Origin: Clostridium cadaveris
GTDB taxonomy: Bacteria; Bacillota; Clostridia; Clostridiales; Clostridiaceae
DNA: 64,000 nucleotides
Assembly (NCBI RefSeq): GCF_020911725.1
Contig: NZ_CP076620.1
Location: 1,926,501 to 1,990,500 of the forward strand
Reading direction: 5' to 3'
The notes beneath the pieces were generated by a model. That model was not told the origin of the DNA. It searched no databases and saw only the letters and a list, made by a program, of their open reading frames with translations. A program made the position numbers and the translations under genes. This document shows positions 27,267 to 36,531 of this stretch, in pieces. Position 1 is the stretch's first letter. Each line of letters starts with the position of its first letter.

Positions 27267-29177
27267 ATGAAATACGTAAAAGTTGGAGCAGCATGTCCTG
27301 TAACTACAATAGCAAATATCGATGAAAATATAAAAAATATAAAGCATTGCATTAATGAAGCAAAGAAAGAAAGTTGTAAAGTCTTAGTGTTTCCTGAACT
27401 TTCTATAACTTCTTATAGTTGTGGCGATCTTTTCAATCAAACTACTCTTATATCTAAATCTCTAAATGGTTTAAAAGATTTATGCCATTACTCTGAGAAT
27501 TTAGATATGGTAATAGCAGTAGGTTGTCCTATAATTGATGATTATACTATGTACAATTGTGCAGTTATAATATTTAACGGCTCTATATTAGGAATAATGC
27601 CAAAATCTTATCTTCCTAACTACTCAGAATTCTATGAAAAAAGGTGGTTTACTGAAGGAATAAATATAAAAAATTCTTACTTAAATTTAGGCTTTCAAAA
27701 CGACATACCTTTTGGAACCAATTTAATTTTCTCAGATGGAGCATTAAAGTTATCTTTTGAAACTTGCGAAGATTTATGGGCTCCTATATCGCCAAGTTCT
27801 TATTTGACTTTAAGCGGTGCTAACGTTATTGGAAATTTATCTGCTTCAAATGAACTTGTAAGTAAGCAAGGTTATAGGAAAAGCCTGTTAAAAAGCCAGA
27901 GTGCTAAAACCATAAGCGCATACATATATGCTTCTGCTGGAGTGTTTGAATCAACAACCGATGTACTATTTAGCGGCTATTTGTCGGTATTAGAAAATGG
28001 TTCTATAATTAAGGAAAATAAAAGATTTCAAAGAGAAAATGAAGTCATATGTTCTGTAATAGACCTAGAAAAACTAGAGATGGAAAGAGTAAAAAATGTT
28101 ACCTTTAGAGATAGTGCTAAGTTGATAAAAGACTTCTCAGCAAAAATCATAAACTTTAATTTTTCTAATGACTCTTATGGTGAATTTGACAGATATGTAG
28201 ATCCTCTTCCATTTGTTCCATCAAACGAAGAAGAACGTGAAGAGAGATGCAAAGAAATATTCAGTATTCAATGCAACGCTTTAGCAAAGCGACTTACACA
28301 TACTCATATAGATAAAGCAGTAATTGGAATTTCTGGAGGCTTAGACTCCACTCTTGCCCTATTAGTAGTTATAAAAACTTTTGATTTATTAAATATTCCA
28401 AGAAAAAATATAACAACAATAACTCTTCCTGGTTTCGGTACTACTGATAGGACATATCATAATGCTGTAAATTTATGCAAAGAATTTGGATGTTCTTTTA
28501 GAGAAATAAATATAGTTGAAGCAGCCTTAAAGCACTTCCAAGATATAGGTCATGATCCATCAATTCATGATGTTACGTACGAAAATGTTCAGGCTAGAGA
28601 AAGAACTCAAATTTTAATGGATATATCTAACAAAATAGGCGGTTTAACAATAGGAACTGGTGATTTATCAGAACTTGCTCTTGGATGGGCTACTTTCAAT
28701 GGAGATCATATGTCTATGTACTCTGTAAATTGCTCTATTCCTAAAACTTTGGTTAGATATTTAGTAGATTATGTTGCTGATCATGAAGTATCATCTGAAA
28801 TTTCGTATATTTTAAAAGATATATTAGATACACCAGTAAGTCCTGAGCTTCTCCCTAAAGATGAAAATGGAAATATAGCTCAAAAAACTGAGGATATAGT
28901 TGGACCTTATGAGCTACATGATTTCTTCCTATATCATTTTATAAAAGAAGGTGCTTCTTATGATAAACTTTTATTTTTAGCTAAAGTGGCATTTAAAGAT
29001 ATATATGATGAAGAAACCATTGAAAAGTGGCTTATTAAATTTATAAAGAGATTTTTCACTCAGCAGTTTAAGCGTTCTACCCTTCCTGATGGTCCAAAGG
29101 TTGGTTCTATAAGCCTTTCCCCACGTGGAGACTGGAGAATGCCATCAGATGCAAGTTATGAAAGTTTCTTAAAATAA
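27267..29177 (+). CDS. nadE: Glutamine-dependent NAD+ synthetase
   Basis: A 636-residue two-domain enzyme making NAD from nicotinic acid adenine dinucleotide. The N-terminal nitrilase-type glutaminase has the Glu (FPELSIT near 46), Lys (MPKSYLPN) and Cys (FETCEDLW near 176) triad. The C-terminal synthetase has the PP-loop GISGGLDSTL near 353 and GTGDLSELALGWAT. Full length for the glutamine-using type, so no separate amidase is needed. GAGGTGAT precedes ATG 27267. Transcribed away from the purine operon. Confidence 0.95.
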   Translation: MKYVKVGAACPVTTIANIDENIKNIKHCINEAKKESCKVLVFPELSITSYSCGDLFNQTTLISKSLNGLKDLCHYSENLDMVIAVGCPIIDDYTMYNCAVIIFNGSILGIMPKSYLPNYSEFYEKRWFTEGINIKNSYLNLGFQNDIPFGTNLIFSDGALKLSFETCEDLWAPISPSSYLTLSGANVIGNLSASNELVSKQGYRKSLLKSQSAKTISAYIYASAGVFESTTDVLFSGYLSVLENGSIIKENKRFQRENEVICSVIDLEKLEMERVKNVTFRDSAKLIKDFSAKIINFNFSNDSYGEFDRYVDPLPFVPSNEEEREERCKEIFSIQCNALAKRLTHTHIDKAVIGISGGLDSTLALLVVIKTFDLLNIPRKNITTITLPGFGTTDRTYHNAVNLCKEFGCSFREINIVEAALKHFQDIGHDPSIHDVTYENVQARERTQILMDISNKIGGLTIGTGDLSELALGWATFNGDHMSMYSVNCSIPKTLVRYLVDYVADHEVSSEISYILKDILDTPVSPELLPKDENGNIAQKTEDIVGPYELHDFFLYHFIKEGASYDKLLFLAKVAFKDIYDEETIEKWLIKFIKRFFTQQFKRSTLPDGPKVGSISLSPRGDWRMPSDASYESFLK

Positions 29178-29185
29178 ATTTATAA

Positions 29186-29229
29186 AAATCTGCCTCCATT
29201 TTCTTAATTGATCAAGAGGCAGATTTTTA
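29186..29229 (+). terminator. Intrinsic terminator of nadE
   Basis: Arms AAAATCTGCCTC and GAGGCAGATTTTT separated by about 19 bases, with a T run on the plus strand. Confidence 0.8.
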
Positions 29230-29264
29230 TTGATATTGATGAAATTATATAAGGAGTGTTAATA

Positions 29265-29801
29265 ATGAAAAATCTTATTGAAATGTTTTTTACATTTTTT
29301 AAAATAGGTGCATTTACTTTTGGTGGTGGATATGCGATGATTCCTCTTATCGAAAGAGAAGTGGTATCATCGAAACATTGGATAGGAAAAGATGAATTCA
29401 CCGATATAATCGTAATTTCTCAAAGCTTTCCTGGCGCTATGGCAGTAAACACGTCTATCTTTATTGGTTATAAAATAAGCGGATTTAAAGGAGCTGTGGT
29501 TGCCCTTCTTGGCACTATACTGCCTTCTTTCTTTATAATACTTATAATAGCTGCATTCTTCATGCAGTTTAGAGATTATGAAATAATAAACAAAGCCTTT
29601 CTTGGAATAGGAGCAGCTGTTCCTGTCCTTGTACTTATAGCCGTACAAAGCTTATCTAAATCAGTAGAAAAAAACACTCGAAACATAATTATAGTAATTG
29701 CTTCTGTTATTGCAATATCTTTATTTAATATTCATCCCATAATAGTTATCTTAGTTTCAGCAGTATATGGAATAATATCTTTTAGAAAGGTGGTTGAGTA
29801 A
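29265..29801 (+). CDS. Chromate transporter-type membrane subunit A (short CHR)
   Basis: A 178-residue CHR-domain protein with about five to six hydrophobic segments and the family motif FTFGGGYAMIPLIEREVV near the start, then QSFPGAMAVN. Short CHR proteins occur as neighbouring pairs that together match one long ChrA. They export chromate in some species; in others the anion is unknown. The start is ATG 29265 with AAGGAG eight bases before; a GTG at 29256 overlaps it. The stop overlaps the start of the second subunit (TAATG). Confidence 0.88.
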   Translation: MKNLIEMFFTFFKIGAFTFGGGYAMIPLIEREVVSSKHWIGKDEFTDIIVISQSFPGAMAVNTSIFIGYKISGFKGAVVALLGTILPSFFIILIIAAFFMQFRDYEIINKAFLGIGAAVPVLVLIAVQSLSKSVEKNTRNIIIVIASVIAISLFNIHPIIVILVSAVYGIISFRKVVE

Positions 29802-30328
29802 TGAAACAGCTTATAGAACTTTTTTTAGCCTTTTTAAAGATAGGTGCTTTTAGTTTTGGTGGCGGTTATGCTATGCTTCCACTTATAGAGCGTGAAATAG
29901 TTAATAATAATAATTGGATAAACAGCTCAGAATTTATAGATATTATAGGAATCTCTCAAATGAATCCTGGTCCTATTGCTATAAATTCAGCAACTTTCGT
30001 AGGATACAAAATAAATGGAGTTTTAGGAAGTATATTTGCAACCTTAGGTGTTATTTTCTTTTCATTCATTCTCGTTTCCATAGCCACAAAATATATAATT
30101 AAATTTAAAAATTCTGAATTGCTGAAATCAGCACTGTTAGGCATGAGGCCAGCTCTTATAGGACTTATAATAAGCGCATTTTTATCCCTAGCTAAAGATT
30201 CCTATTTAGATGTTAAATCCGTTATAATTGGAGCTTTTATATTGCTTTTAAGTTTAAAGAGTAAAATTCACCCTATTCTTATTATTTGTATTGCAGCTGT
30301 CTGTGGCATTTTACTTTATAGTGTATAA
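29801..30328 (+). CDS. Chromate transporter-type membrane subunit B (short CHR)
   Basis: A 175-residue partner of the preceding gene, sharing the one-base overlap TAATG. It repeats the motif FSFGGGYAMLPLIEREIV and has QMNPGPIAIN where subunit A has QSFPGAMAVN. About five hydrophobic segments. The pair is expected to form a heteromeric anion transporter in the membrane. No chromate regulator (ChrB) or reductase is near, so a chromate role is only by family name. Confidence 0.88.
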   Translation: MKQLIELFLAFLKIGAFSFGGGYAMLPLIEREIVNNNNWINSSEFIDIIGISQMNPGPIAINSATFVGYKINGVLGSIFATLGVIFFSFILVSIATKYIIKFKNSELLKSALLGMRPALIGLIISAFLSLAKDSYLDVKSVIIGAFILLLSLKSKIHPILIICIAAVCGILLYSV

Positions 30329-30334
30329 TTTTTC

Positions 30335-30363
30335 TTGACATTTGTTGCTAATATAAATATACT
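30335..30363 (+). promoter_or_regulatory. Promoter of the cation ATPase leader
   Basis: TTGACA (30335-30340), 17 bases, TATACT (30358-30363), just upstream of the yybP-ykoY element. Confidence 0.75.
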
Positions 30364-30384
30364 AATATTAATAAGTGAATATTT

Positions 30385-30480
30385 TTTTCATAAGGGAGTA
30401 ACTTACAGAATTGTATTCTGTTACATTGCCAACACACGATGTATTATATTCATCTGGTTTTGTATGAAATAGTAAGACTT
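30385..30480 (+). promoter_or_regulatory. yybP-ykoY riboswitch (Mn2+ sensing)
   Basis: The leader has the two conserved loop segments of this class: AAGGGAGTAAC at 30392-30402 and GTAAGACTTATG near 30472-30483, placed at the two ends of a long arm with paired helices (ACAGAAT/ATTCTGT). The class binds Mn2+ and switches on exporters. Here it precedes a P-type cation ATPase. Confidence 0.82.
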
Positions 30481-30523
30481 ATGTATAACAAGGACAAGTT
30501 CAAGTTATACGTAAGTCTTTTAT
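30474..30523 (+). terminator. Riboswitch-associated terminator before the cation ATPase
   Basis: Arms AGACTTATGTATAAC and GTTATACGTAAGTCT around a 14-base loop, followed by a T run. Its first arm overlaps the conserved 3' end of the Mn2+ aptamer, so ligand binding should block the terminator. Confidence 0.8.
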
Positions 30524-30574
30524 TTATATATACATAATATTTTAGCCTATGAAAGTTACGAAAGGAGTTTAACT

Positions 30575-33190
30575 ATGTGGTTTTCAAAAACATCCAATGA
30601 AATTATTCAACAATTAAACACAGATCTTAATGAAGGACTCTCATCAGAAGAAGCAGCAAAACGCTTAAATGAATTTGGTGCTAATAAATTGAAAGCAAAG
30701 CCTAAAAAAACAATATTACAGCTTTTCTTTGCTCAAATAAATGATATATTGATTTATATTCTTCTAGGAGCCGCAGTGCTTTCTGCTATTATGAAAGATT
30801 ATAATGAAGCAATCATAATTCTTATAGTAGTACTTATAAATGCTGTGGTTGGAGTAGTTCAAGAATCTAAAGCCGAAAAAGCATTAGAGGCATTAAAGAA
30901 ACTATCCACTCCTAAAGCAGTAGTTAAAAGAGATGGAGAATTAAAGGAAATACCTTCTGAAGAAGTGGTTCCTGGAGACATAATAATTTTAGACGCTGGT
31001 AGATATGTTCCAGCAGACCTTAGACTTATTGAAACTGCTAATTTAAAAATCGAGGAATCTGCCTTAACTGGTGAATCGGTACCTTCTGAAAAAGATGGAA
31101 GCAAAGCTTTCCCTGATGAAGAAGTACCTCTAGGTGATCAAATCAATATGGCCTTCTCATCTACCCTTGCAACTTATGGAAGAGGTATTGGTATTGCTGT
31201 AGAAACTGGAATGAACACTCAAATAGGTAAAATTGCAAAAATGCTTGATGACACAGAAAATGAAATGACACCTCTTCAAAAGAAGTTAGCTGAACTAGGT
31301 AAGTATTTAGGAATAGGTGCTATAGCAATATGTGTAATAATGTTTATAGTTGGTATAATTCAAGGACAAGATATATTTGATATGCTATTAACAGCTATAA
31401 GTCTTGCAGTTGCTGCAATTCCTGAAGGTCTAGCAGCTATAGTTGCTATCGTTCTTGCTATGGGAGTTCAAAGAATGATTAAAGAAAATGCTATAGTAAG
31501 AAAACTTCCAGCTGTAGAAACTTTAGGTGCTGTTAATGTAGTATGTTCAGATAAAACTGGAACACTTACTCAAAACAAAATGACAGTTACTAAATTTTAT
31601 AGTAATTCAAACTTAAAATCTATTGATGATTTAGATATAAATGATCCATCTGAAAAAATGCTTCTTGAAAACTTAGTTTTATGTAATGATGCTACTTATT
31701 CTGAAGCTTCTCAAACAGGTGATCCTACTGAAATAGCTTTATTAGTAGCTGGCGCAAAATATGATCTTATTAAAGAATCTCTTCAATCAAACCATGCGAG
31801 ATGCAATGAAGCACCTTTTGACTCAGATAGAAAGCTTATGTCTACAGTAAACTACTATGGCGATAATTCTTACAGAGTATACACTAAGGGTGCTATAGAT
31901 AATATATTAAAAATATGTAAGGGAGCTTATATAAATGGCGAAATAGTTCCTATGACAGAAGATCTTGAGGAAGAAATAATGAAAGCCTCAAATTCAATGT
32001 CTGATGAAGCTTTAAGAGTTTTAGGAGCTGCTTACAAAGAAATTTCCTCATATTCTGGAACTGTAGATGATTTTGAAAAAGATCTTATATTTGTAGGTCT
32101 TGTTGGAATGATAGACCCTCCAAGATTAGAAGTTAAAGACTCTATAGGAGTATGTAAACATGCTGGAATAAAAACTATAATGATAACTGGAGACCATAAA
32201 AAGACTGCATTTGCAATAGCAAAAGAACTTAATATAGCAGAAAATGAATCTCAAACTATTTCCGGAGCTGAGCTAGACAAGCTTAGCGATGACGAATTAT
32301 CCACTAAAATAGATGATTTAAGAGTATTCGCTAGAGTTTCACCTGAACATAAAGTTAAAATAGTAAAAGCTTTTAAATCAAAAGGAAATATAGTATCCAT
32401 GACTGGTGATGGTGTAAATGATGCTCCATCATTAAAAACAGCTGATATAGGTGTAGCAATGGGTATCACTGGAACAGACGTTGCTAAAGGCGCTGCTGAC
32501 ATGGTTCTTACTGATGATAATTTCTCTACTATAGTATCTGCTATAGAAGAAGGTAGAAATATTTTTAACAATATCAAGAAGTCAATTATCTTCCTTCTTT
32601 CTTGTAACCTTGGAGAAATATTTGCATTATTTATTGCTATACTACTAGGATGGGATGCTCCACTTAGACCAATCCATATATTATGGGTAAATCTTATAAC
32701 AGATACACTACCTGCATTATCTCTTGGAGTTGACCCTGGTGATAAAAATGTAATGGATAATAAGCCTAGAGATCCAAAGGAAAGTTTATTCAAGCATGAT
32801 GGCGTATTTATGGTTATTAATGGTATATTTATAGGTGCTTTAACACTAATTGCTTATCAAATTGGATTACAGAAATATGGCAGTGTAGTACATGCTCAAA
32901 CAATGGCTTTCGTTGTTTTAAGTGTTTCTCAATTGTTCCATGCACTAAACTTAAGACACCCTAAAAAGTCAATATTCCAAGTTGGATTATTCACTAATAA
33001 GTATTTAATATTCTCAATTATAATTGGTGTATTCTTACAAGATATAATCATAACTGTTCCTTTCTTAAGAACAGTATTTGATGTATTCGACTTAACTATA
33101 AACGATTGGATGATAGTTTCATTATTTGCAATATCACCTCTTGTACTAAATGAAATTGCAAAAATATTTAAGAGAAGAAAAGACGCTTAA
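30575..33190 (+). CDS. P-type cation ATPase (calcium-ATPase type, probable Mn2+/Ca2+ exporter)
   Basis: An 871-residue P2-type ATPase. Order: N-terminal cation ATPase domain, actuator domain with TGES near 163, membrane helix M4 with IPEGLAAIVAIVLAMG (calcium-site type), phosphorylation motif DKTGTLTQ near 325, hinge GDGVND near 610, and C-terminal helices with NLITDTLPALSLG. The helices of M4 and M6 match Ca2+ pumps, but the Mn2+ riboswitch upstream argues that manganese export is the main job. ATG 30575 has GAAAGGAG nine bases before it. Confidence 0.93.
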   Translation: MWFSKTSNEIIQQLNTDLNEGLSSEEAAKRLNEFGANKLKAKPKKTILQLFFAQINDILIYILLGAAVLSAIMKDYNEAIIILIVVLINAVVGVVQESKAEKALEALKKLSTPKAVVKRDGELKEIPSEEVVPGDIIILDAGRYVPADLRLIETANLKIEESALTGESVPSEKDGSKAFPDEEVPLGDQINMAFSSTLATYGRGIGIAVETGMNTQIGKIAKMLDDTENEMTPLQKKLAELGKYLGIGAIAICVIMFIVGIIQGQDIFDMLLTAISLAVAAIPEGLAAIVAIVLAMGVQRMIKENAIVRKLPAVETLGAVNVVCSDKTGTLTQNKMTVTKFYSNSNLKSIDDLDINDPSEKMLLENLVLCNDATYSEASQTGDPTEIALLVAGAKYDLIKESLQSNHARCNEAPFDSDRKLMSTVNYYGDNSYRVYTKGAIDNILKICKGAYINGEIVPMTEDLEEEIMKASNSMSDEALRVLGAAYKEISSYSGTVDDFEKDLIFVGLVGMIDPPRLEVKDSIGVCKHAGIKTIMITGDHKKTAFAIAKELNIAENESQTISGAELDKLSDDELSTKIDDLRVFARVSPEHKVKIVKAFKSKGNIVSMTGDGVNDAPSLKTADIGVAMGITGTDVAKGAADMVLTDDNFSTIVSAIEEGRNIFNNIKKSIIFLLSCNLGEIFALFIAILLGWDAPLRPIHILWVNLITDTLPALSLGVDPGDKNVMDNKPRDPKESLFKHDGVFMVINGIFIGALTLIAYQIGLQKYGSVVHAQTMAFVVLSVSQLFHALNLRHPKKSIFQVGLFTNKYLIFSIIIGVFLQDIIITVPFLRTVFDVFDLTINDWMIVSLFAISPLVLNEIAKIFKRRKDA

Positions 33191-33242
33191 AGACTAAAAT
33201 AACACCCTTAATGGGAAGCAGTGACTTAAGAAAACAATTTAC

Positions 33243-33287
33243 TGGAAAATCGGTGTAGTGTTATGCTATTCCGATTTTCTTCGTTTT
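33243..33287 (+). terminator. Probable terminator of the cation ATPase gene
   Basis: GAAAATCGG and CCGATTTTC separated by about 17 bases, followed by TTCGTTTT. The rest of the 33191-33467 gap shows no gene. Confidence 0.55.
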
Positions 33288-33410
33288 ATGGGCTTATTGA
33301 CTTATACGCATAATACTTTGCTTGGATTTTACAGTCTTTAATTTTTCTTTGATATAGTGCATAATACAAGTTTCTTAGAGCTAATACTGATTATTAGATA
33401 AAAACTATTA

Positions 33411-33446
33411 AAAATAAATATAGCCCTGTATAGAATACAGAGCTAC
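33411..33446 (-). terminator. Terminator of the oxidoreductase operon
   Basis: Minus strand TAGCTCTGTAT and its complement, followed by ATTTATTTTT, 22 bases after the stop of the FAD oxidoreductase. Confidence 0.65.
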
Positions 33447-33467
33447 ATCTACTTTTAACACATTTAT

Positions 33468-34745
33468 CTACCTTAATACTTGATTGAACACATTATCTAA
33501 TCTTAATCTTAATACCCTATCTCTAATCTCATCTACATTTGTTGTATAAAGTCCTTTCTCTTGCATTCTCTTAAAATATGATGCTCCTGCAAATGTATAT
33601 CTAGTCTTTCTATCTAATTCATCTTCTAATTTTTCATTTGCATATGCAATAATATCACCTATGGCAAGGCTTCTAGGCAATATCATCAAAGGTAATCCCA
33701 TAGCTTGCCTTACTGCATTGTGTCCAGCCAATGATCCAGTACATATAGCTTCAGTATGCCCAACAAATAATCCTGACTTTTCTCCACCACAAAATAAATT
33801 ATATATACCCTTTACTTTCATATCATTACCTCTTGGAGCAACTGATAGATATCTTATTGAATTCCCTTTACTACCTGCATATGGATCGATATATTTGGCT
33901 CTTTCCAATCCTTTAATTCTTCTTAGTTTTTCTAATGGATAATAGCTTGTCATTAATTTTGCATGCCCAGTATCTAAAAGAATTATATTTTCCGCAAATT
34001 CTTTCAAAGCATATTGCTGACATACTTTCCCCTTTAATTTATCATAATTTATATCTTCTTTTGGGACATTTAATATTACTACTCCTTCATTATCTAATTT
34101 TTCTCTTATTTCATCTGATAAACTTTCTTTAGCTAATTTACATGAACCTGAAAACGCACCAAGTTCGTCTTCTTTTCTTTCTCCTTGTATATCCTCTATA
34201 TTACATCTTCCACTTATACTTATTCTTGGTCCAAATGAAGGACATCTTAAAATACACATTGAGCATCCATTCCCATATCTTAAACAGTTTCCCATAGGAC
34301 CTGTAGATCCTGTTGTTTCTATATATATATCCCCATCTACATAAGAACCATCTGCTAATATTATACCTTTTATTTTATTTTCCTCTATATCAACATCATT
34401 GACTCTTTTTTCCGTAAATATTTTCACACCTAAGTTATCTAAATATTTTCTAACTTCAGCTTCGATTATATTCACATCATACAGACTTGCATGTTTATGT
34501 CCTGGAAAATCTACATTCTTATGCCTAGAATTCTTATCCGTTAAATTAATTAAGTCTCCAGCTCCTAAAGCAATCAGTTCTTCTGCCGCTGTAAATCTTC
34601 CATTGTTTCTCATAATTCCACCAACATTACCAAGACCTAGTAATAAATCTGTTTTTTCAAATAGAAGTACATCTGCCCCAGCTTTTTTAGCTGTAATAGC
34701 TGCTGCACATCCTGACCATCCTGCACCAATAATTACTACCTTCAT
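33468..34745 (-). CDS. FAD-dependent oxidoreductase with a Cys cluster
   Basis: A 425-residue protein with an N-terminal Rossmann motif for FAD (VIIGAGWSGCAAAITAKKAG), an ETTGSTGPMGN segment near 155 and a four-Cys group near 163-176 (C-x6-C-x2-C-x3-C) that could hold an Fe-S cluster. The C-terminal half has GLFCGGEKSGLFVGHTEA-like FAD-binding residues. It resembles GidA/TrmFO-related clostridial flavoproteins; the electron acceptor is unknown. It overlaps the preceding PyrK-like gene by four bases (ATGA), so the two probably form one electron-transfer complex. Confidence 0.82.
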   Translation of the reverse strand: MKVVIIGAGWSGCAAAITAKKAGADVLLFEKTDLLLGLGNVGGIMRNNGRFTAAEELIALGAGDLINLTDKNSRHKNVDFPGHKHASLYDVNIIEAEVRKYLDNLGVKIFTEKRVNDVDIEENKIKGIILADGSYVDGDIYIETTGSTGPMGNCLRYGNGCSMCILRCPSFGPRISISGRCNIEDIQGERKEDELGAFSGSCKLAKESLSDEIREKLDNEGVVILNVPKEDINYDKLKGKVCQQYALKEFAENIILLDTGHAKLMTSYYPLEKLRRIKGLERAKYIDPYAGSKGNSIRYLSVAPRGNDMKVKGIYNLFCGGEKSGLFVGHTEAICTGSLAGHNAVRQAMGLPLMILPRSLAIGDIIAYANEKLEDELDRKTRYTFAGASYFKRMQEKGLYTTNVDEIRDRVLRLRLDNVFNQVLR

Positions 34746-35731
34746 ATTATCACTCCTTCTTCAAATATGCCTCTTGGCTCCGTTTGTACTTTGCAATACC
34801 TCTTTACTTTAAATTTATTATCCTTAGCTGTACACGCTCCACATATACCTTCTCCACAGCAGATTTTAAAATTATTACAACAAGATAAAAGAACTTCTTT
34901 CTTTCCCAAACTATCTAAATATCTTATAACTTTAAAAGTTAATATATCAGCTCCAGAAATATGAATATATTTAGTACCCGAATTAATACTTTTATCTATT
35001 ACTTTTTTACAAAACGCTGATAATTCACCATTTTCCAGAAGAATCCCTTCTTCAACATTCATCTTATAATTCCCTAAATATTCTTTAAATAACTTCTCCT
35101 TAAAATCTCCATTATCAACGACCATATCTATATTACACTCGTTCAATGATAACTTTCTTATAAGTGGAATTGAAGGTGCAATACCTATTCCCCTGGCTAG
35201 TATTAAGCAATCTGTTCCTTTTTGTTTTTCTATATTCTTGAGTCCAAATATTCCATTCCAATAAGGCCCTCTTATATCTAAAGTATCACCCGTTTTTAGT
35301 TCAAGTAATTTTTTGGTTTTAATTCCCTTTATTGAAACTGCTACTGTTAATATATCGTTTTCTGTATCAGACTCCATAACTGATATCGGAATATCAAAGT
35401 ATTTTTCTGAATCAGGGCATAAAAATACATATCCACCTGGATTGATAAGGTCCACTGCAAGTTTATGAGTTACACTTAACTTAACAAGCACAAATTCATC
35501 ATTAAAATTATAGTAGTTTACTATTTTTGAACTATATCTTTTTCTACCTTCTTTAGCTTTCATCCCATTGTTTAAAAACTCTTGGTATATACATACTCCC
35601 TTCCAATTTAGACAGTCACACAAGTATTTTCCTTGCATTTGAGAACAAAGTATACACTCTCCCATTTCAGCTAAATTACAAGGGCAAAATTCACTTCCTA
35701 CATCAATACAATCTACTACTTCTCTAATCAT
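34742..35731 (-). CDS. PyrK/FNR-like FAD-NAD-binding subunit with extra Fe-S cysteines
   Basis: A 329-residue reductase. N-terminus (about 8-47): nine Cys in a dense pattern (8, 16, 18, 26, 29, 38, 40, 47 and neighbours), likely one or two Fe-S sites. Middle: FNR-type FAD and NAD domains (GDTLDIRGPYWNG, LARGIGIAPSIPLIR). C-terminus: the [2Fe-2S] ligand motif CCGEGICGACTA with a distal Cys (RYCKV). This matches the sulfide/dihydroorotate dehydrogenase electron-transfer type. It would pass electrons between NAD(P)H and the FAD partner encoded next. Confidence 0.83.
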   Translation of the reverse strand: MIREVVDCIDVGSEFCPCNLAEMGECILCSQMQGKYLCDCLNWKGVCIYQEFLNNGMKAKEGRKRYSSKIVNYYNFNDEFVLVKLSVTHKLAVDLINPGGYVFLCPDSEKYFDIPISVMESDTENDILTVAVSIKGIKTKKLLELKTGDTLDIRGPYWNGIFGLKNIEKQKGTDCLILARGIGIAPSIPLIRKLSLNECNIDMVVDNGDFKEKLFKEYLGNYKMNVEEGILLENGELSAFCKKVIDKSINSGTKYIHISGADILTFKVIRYLDSLGKKEVLLSCCNNFKICCGEGICGACTAKDNKFKVKRYCKVQTEPRGIFEEGVII

Positions 35732-36093
35732 TATTACTACTACTCAAAATATGGGCAAATATCAATACTAGTTTTTGTTTGTTTATTTGTATTTTATTAA
35801 ATTAAGTTTTTTCAGAGTATCATCTAAATTCGTACACATAATACATATCCAACAAAATTTTGGAAATCAAATTAGATGATTTGATTTAAATCTTCAATCA
35901 CAAGATAATCAGAATTATTTTTCAACAGTTCATTAATAAATTTGTTAAACAAATATCTCAAAGATAGGCATTACATCTTTTGTTTTGGATATTTGCCGAG
36001 TAAATTCTCCTTTCTTTTATAAGCGCTTTTTATCGTCCTCGTATTTCCTCGATAGACGGCGTTATTAAGATAATAATTATAATGATATTTAAT

Positions 36094-36234
36094 TTAAACA
36101 CTAGCATCTATATAGTGAAGAGCTACTTCTGAGAAAAATAATCCTACTATAATTAATGAGACAGCAAATATAGCTAATCCTGTTCCTTTGAGAATAACTT
36201 TAGTTGCGGCATTTCTAGTTCGATTTTTAGCAAT
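36094..36234 (-). pseudogene. Short open stretch with one membrane segment, likely gene remnant
   Basis: Forty-six codons reading AATKVILKGTGLAIFAVSLI and on to FSEVALHYIDASV, bounded upstream by TAG at 36235. It has one hydrophobic helix and a clean stop, but no ATG, GTG or TTG start at the front. It looks like the C-terminal end of a lost membrane protein. Confidence 0.35.
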
Positions 36235-36399
36235 CTAAGCAATTGACCGCTACTTCAAATCTAACACAAAATCCTCATTATTTAGAAAATTATACCATAT
36301 TTTATTTTTAATGTAAATATGTGCTTGAGTGACCTCACACTCAAGGATTTAAGATATTATCTGTTAATAAATCATCTTTACTATAATTTAAATCATAAA

Positions 36400-36507
36400 T
36401 AAGCGATCCCTTTGATAGATTAATTTAAAATTTACCCATTTCAGAATAAGTTTGTTATTTACTCTGAAATGGGTAAATCATAAACATCTTTATCAAAGAG
36501 ACCGCTT
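36400..36507. repeat. Nested long inverted repeat
   Basis: Inner arms TTTACCCATTTCAGA (from 36431) and TCTGAAATGGGTAAA (to 36477) pair perfectly around 17 bases; outer arms AAGCGATCCCTTTGATA (36401 on) and TATCAAAGAGACCGCTT (to 36507) pair with two mismatches. It lies just past the end of the MsrC-like gene. It may be a miniature mobile element or a transcript end structure. Confidence 0.6.
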
Positions 36508-36531
36508 ACAGTAAGGTCTTTTATTACTATT

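Larger units (their letters stand above)
35732..36531. other. 800-base gene-poor region with hairpins and coding remnants
   Basis: No full gene was found. The minus strand holds a 47-codon open stretch (listed separately) and a short open piece near 35873-35965 (reading RYLFNKFINELLKNN...) without ribosome site, perhaps a decayed gene. A hairpin of CTTGAGTG/CACTCAAG lies at 36324-36345, and a nested inverted repeat at 36400-36507. Confidence 0.5.

Noticed and set aside
29256-30328. Chromate resistance operon
   Set aside because: Only the two short CHR genes are present, with no regulator or reductase; family name alone does not show chromate use.
35732-36531. tRNA or known riboswitch in the long gap
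   Set aside because: No cloverleaf or conserved riboswitch core was found on either strand by eye.
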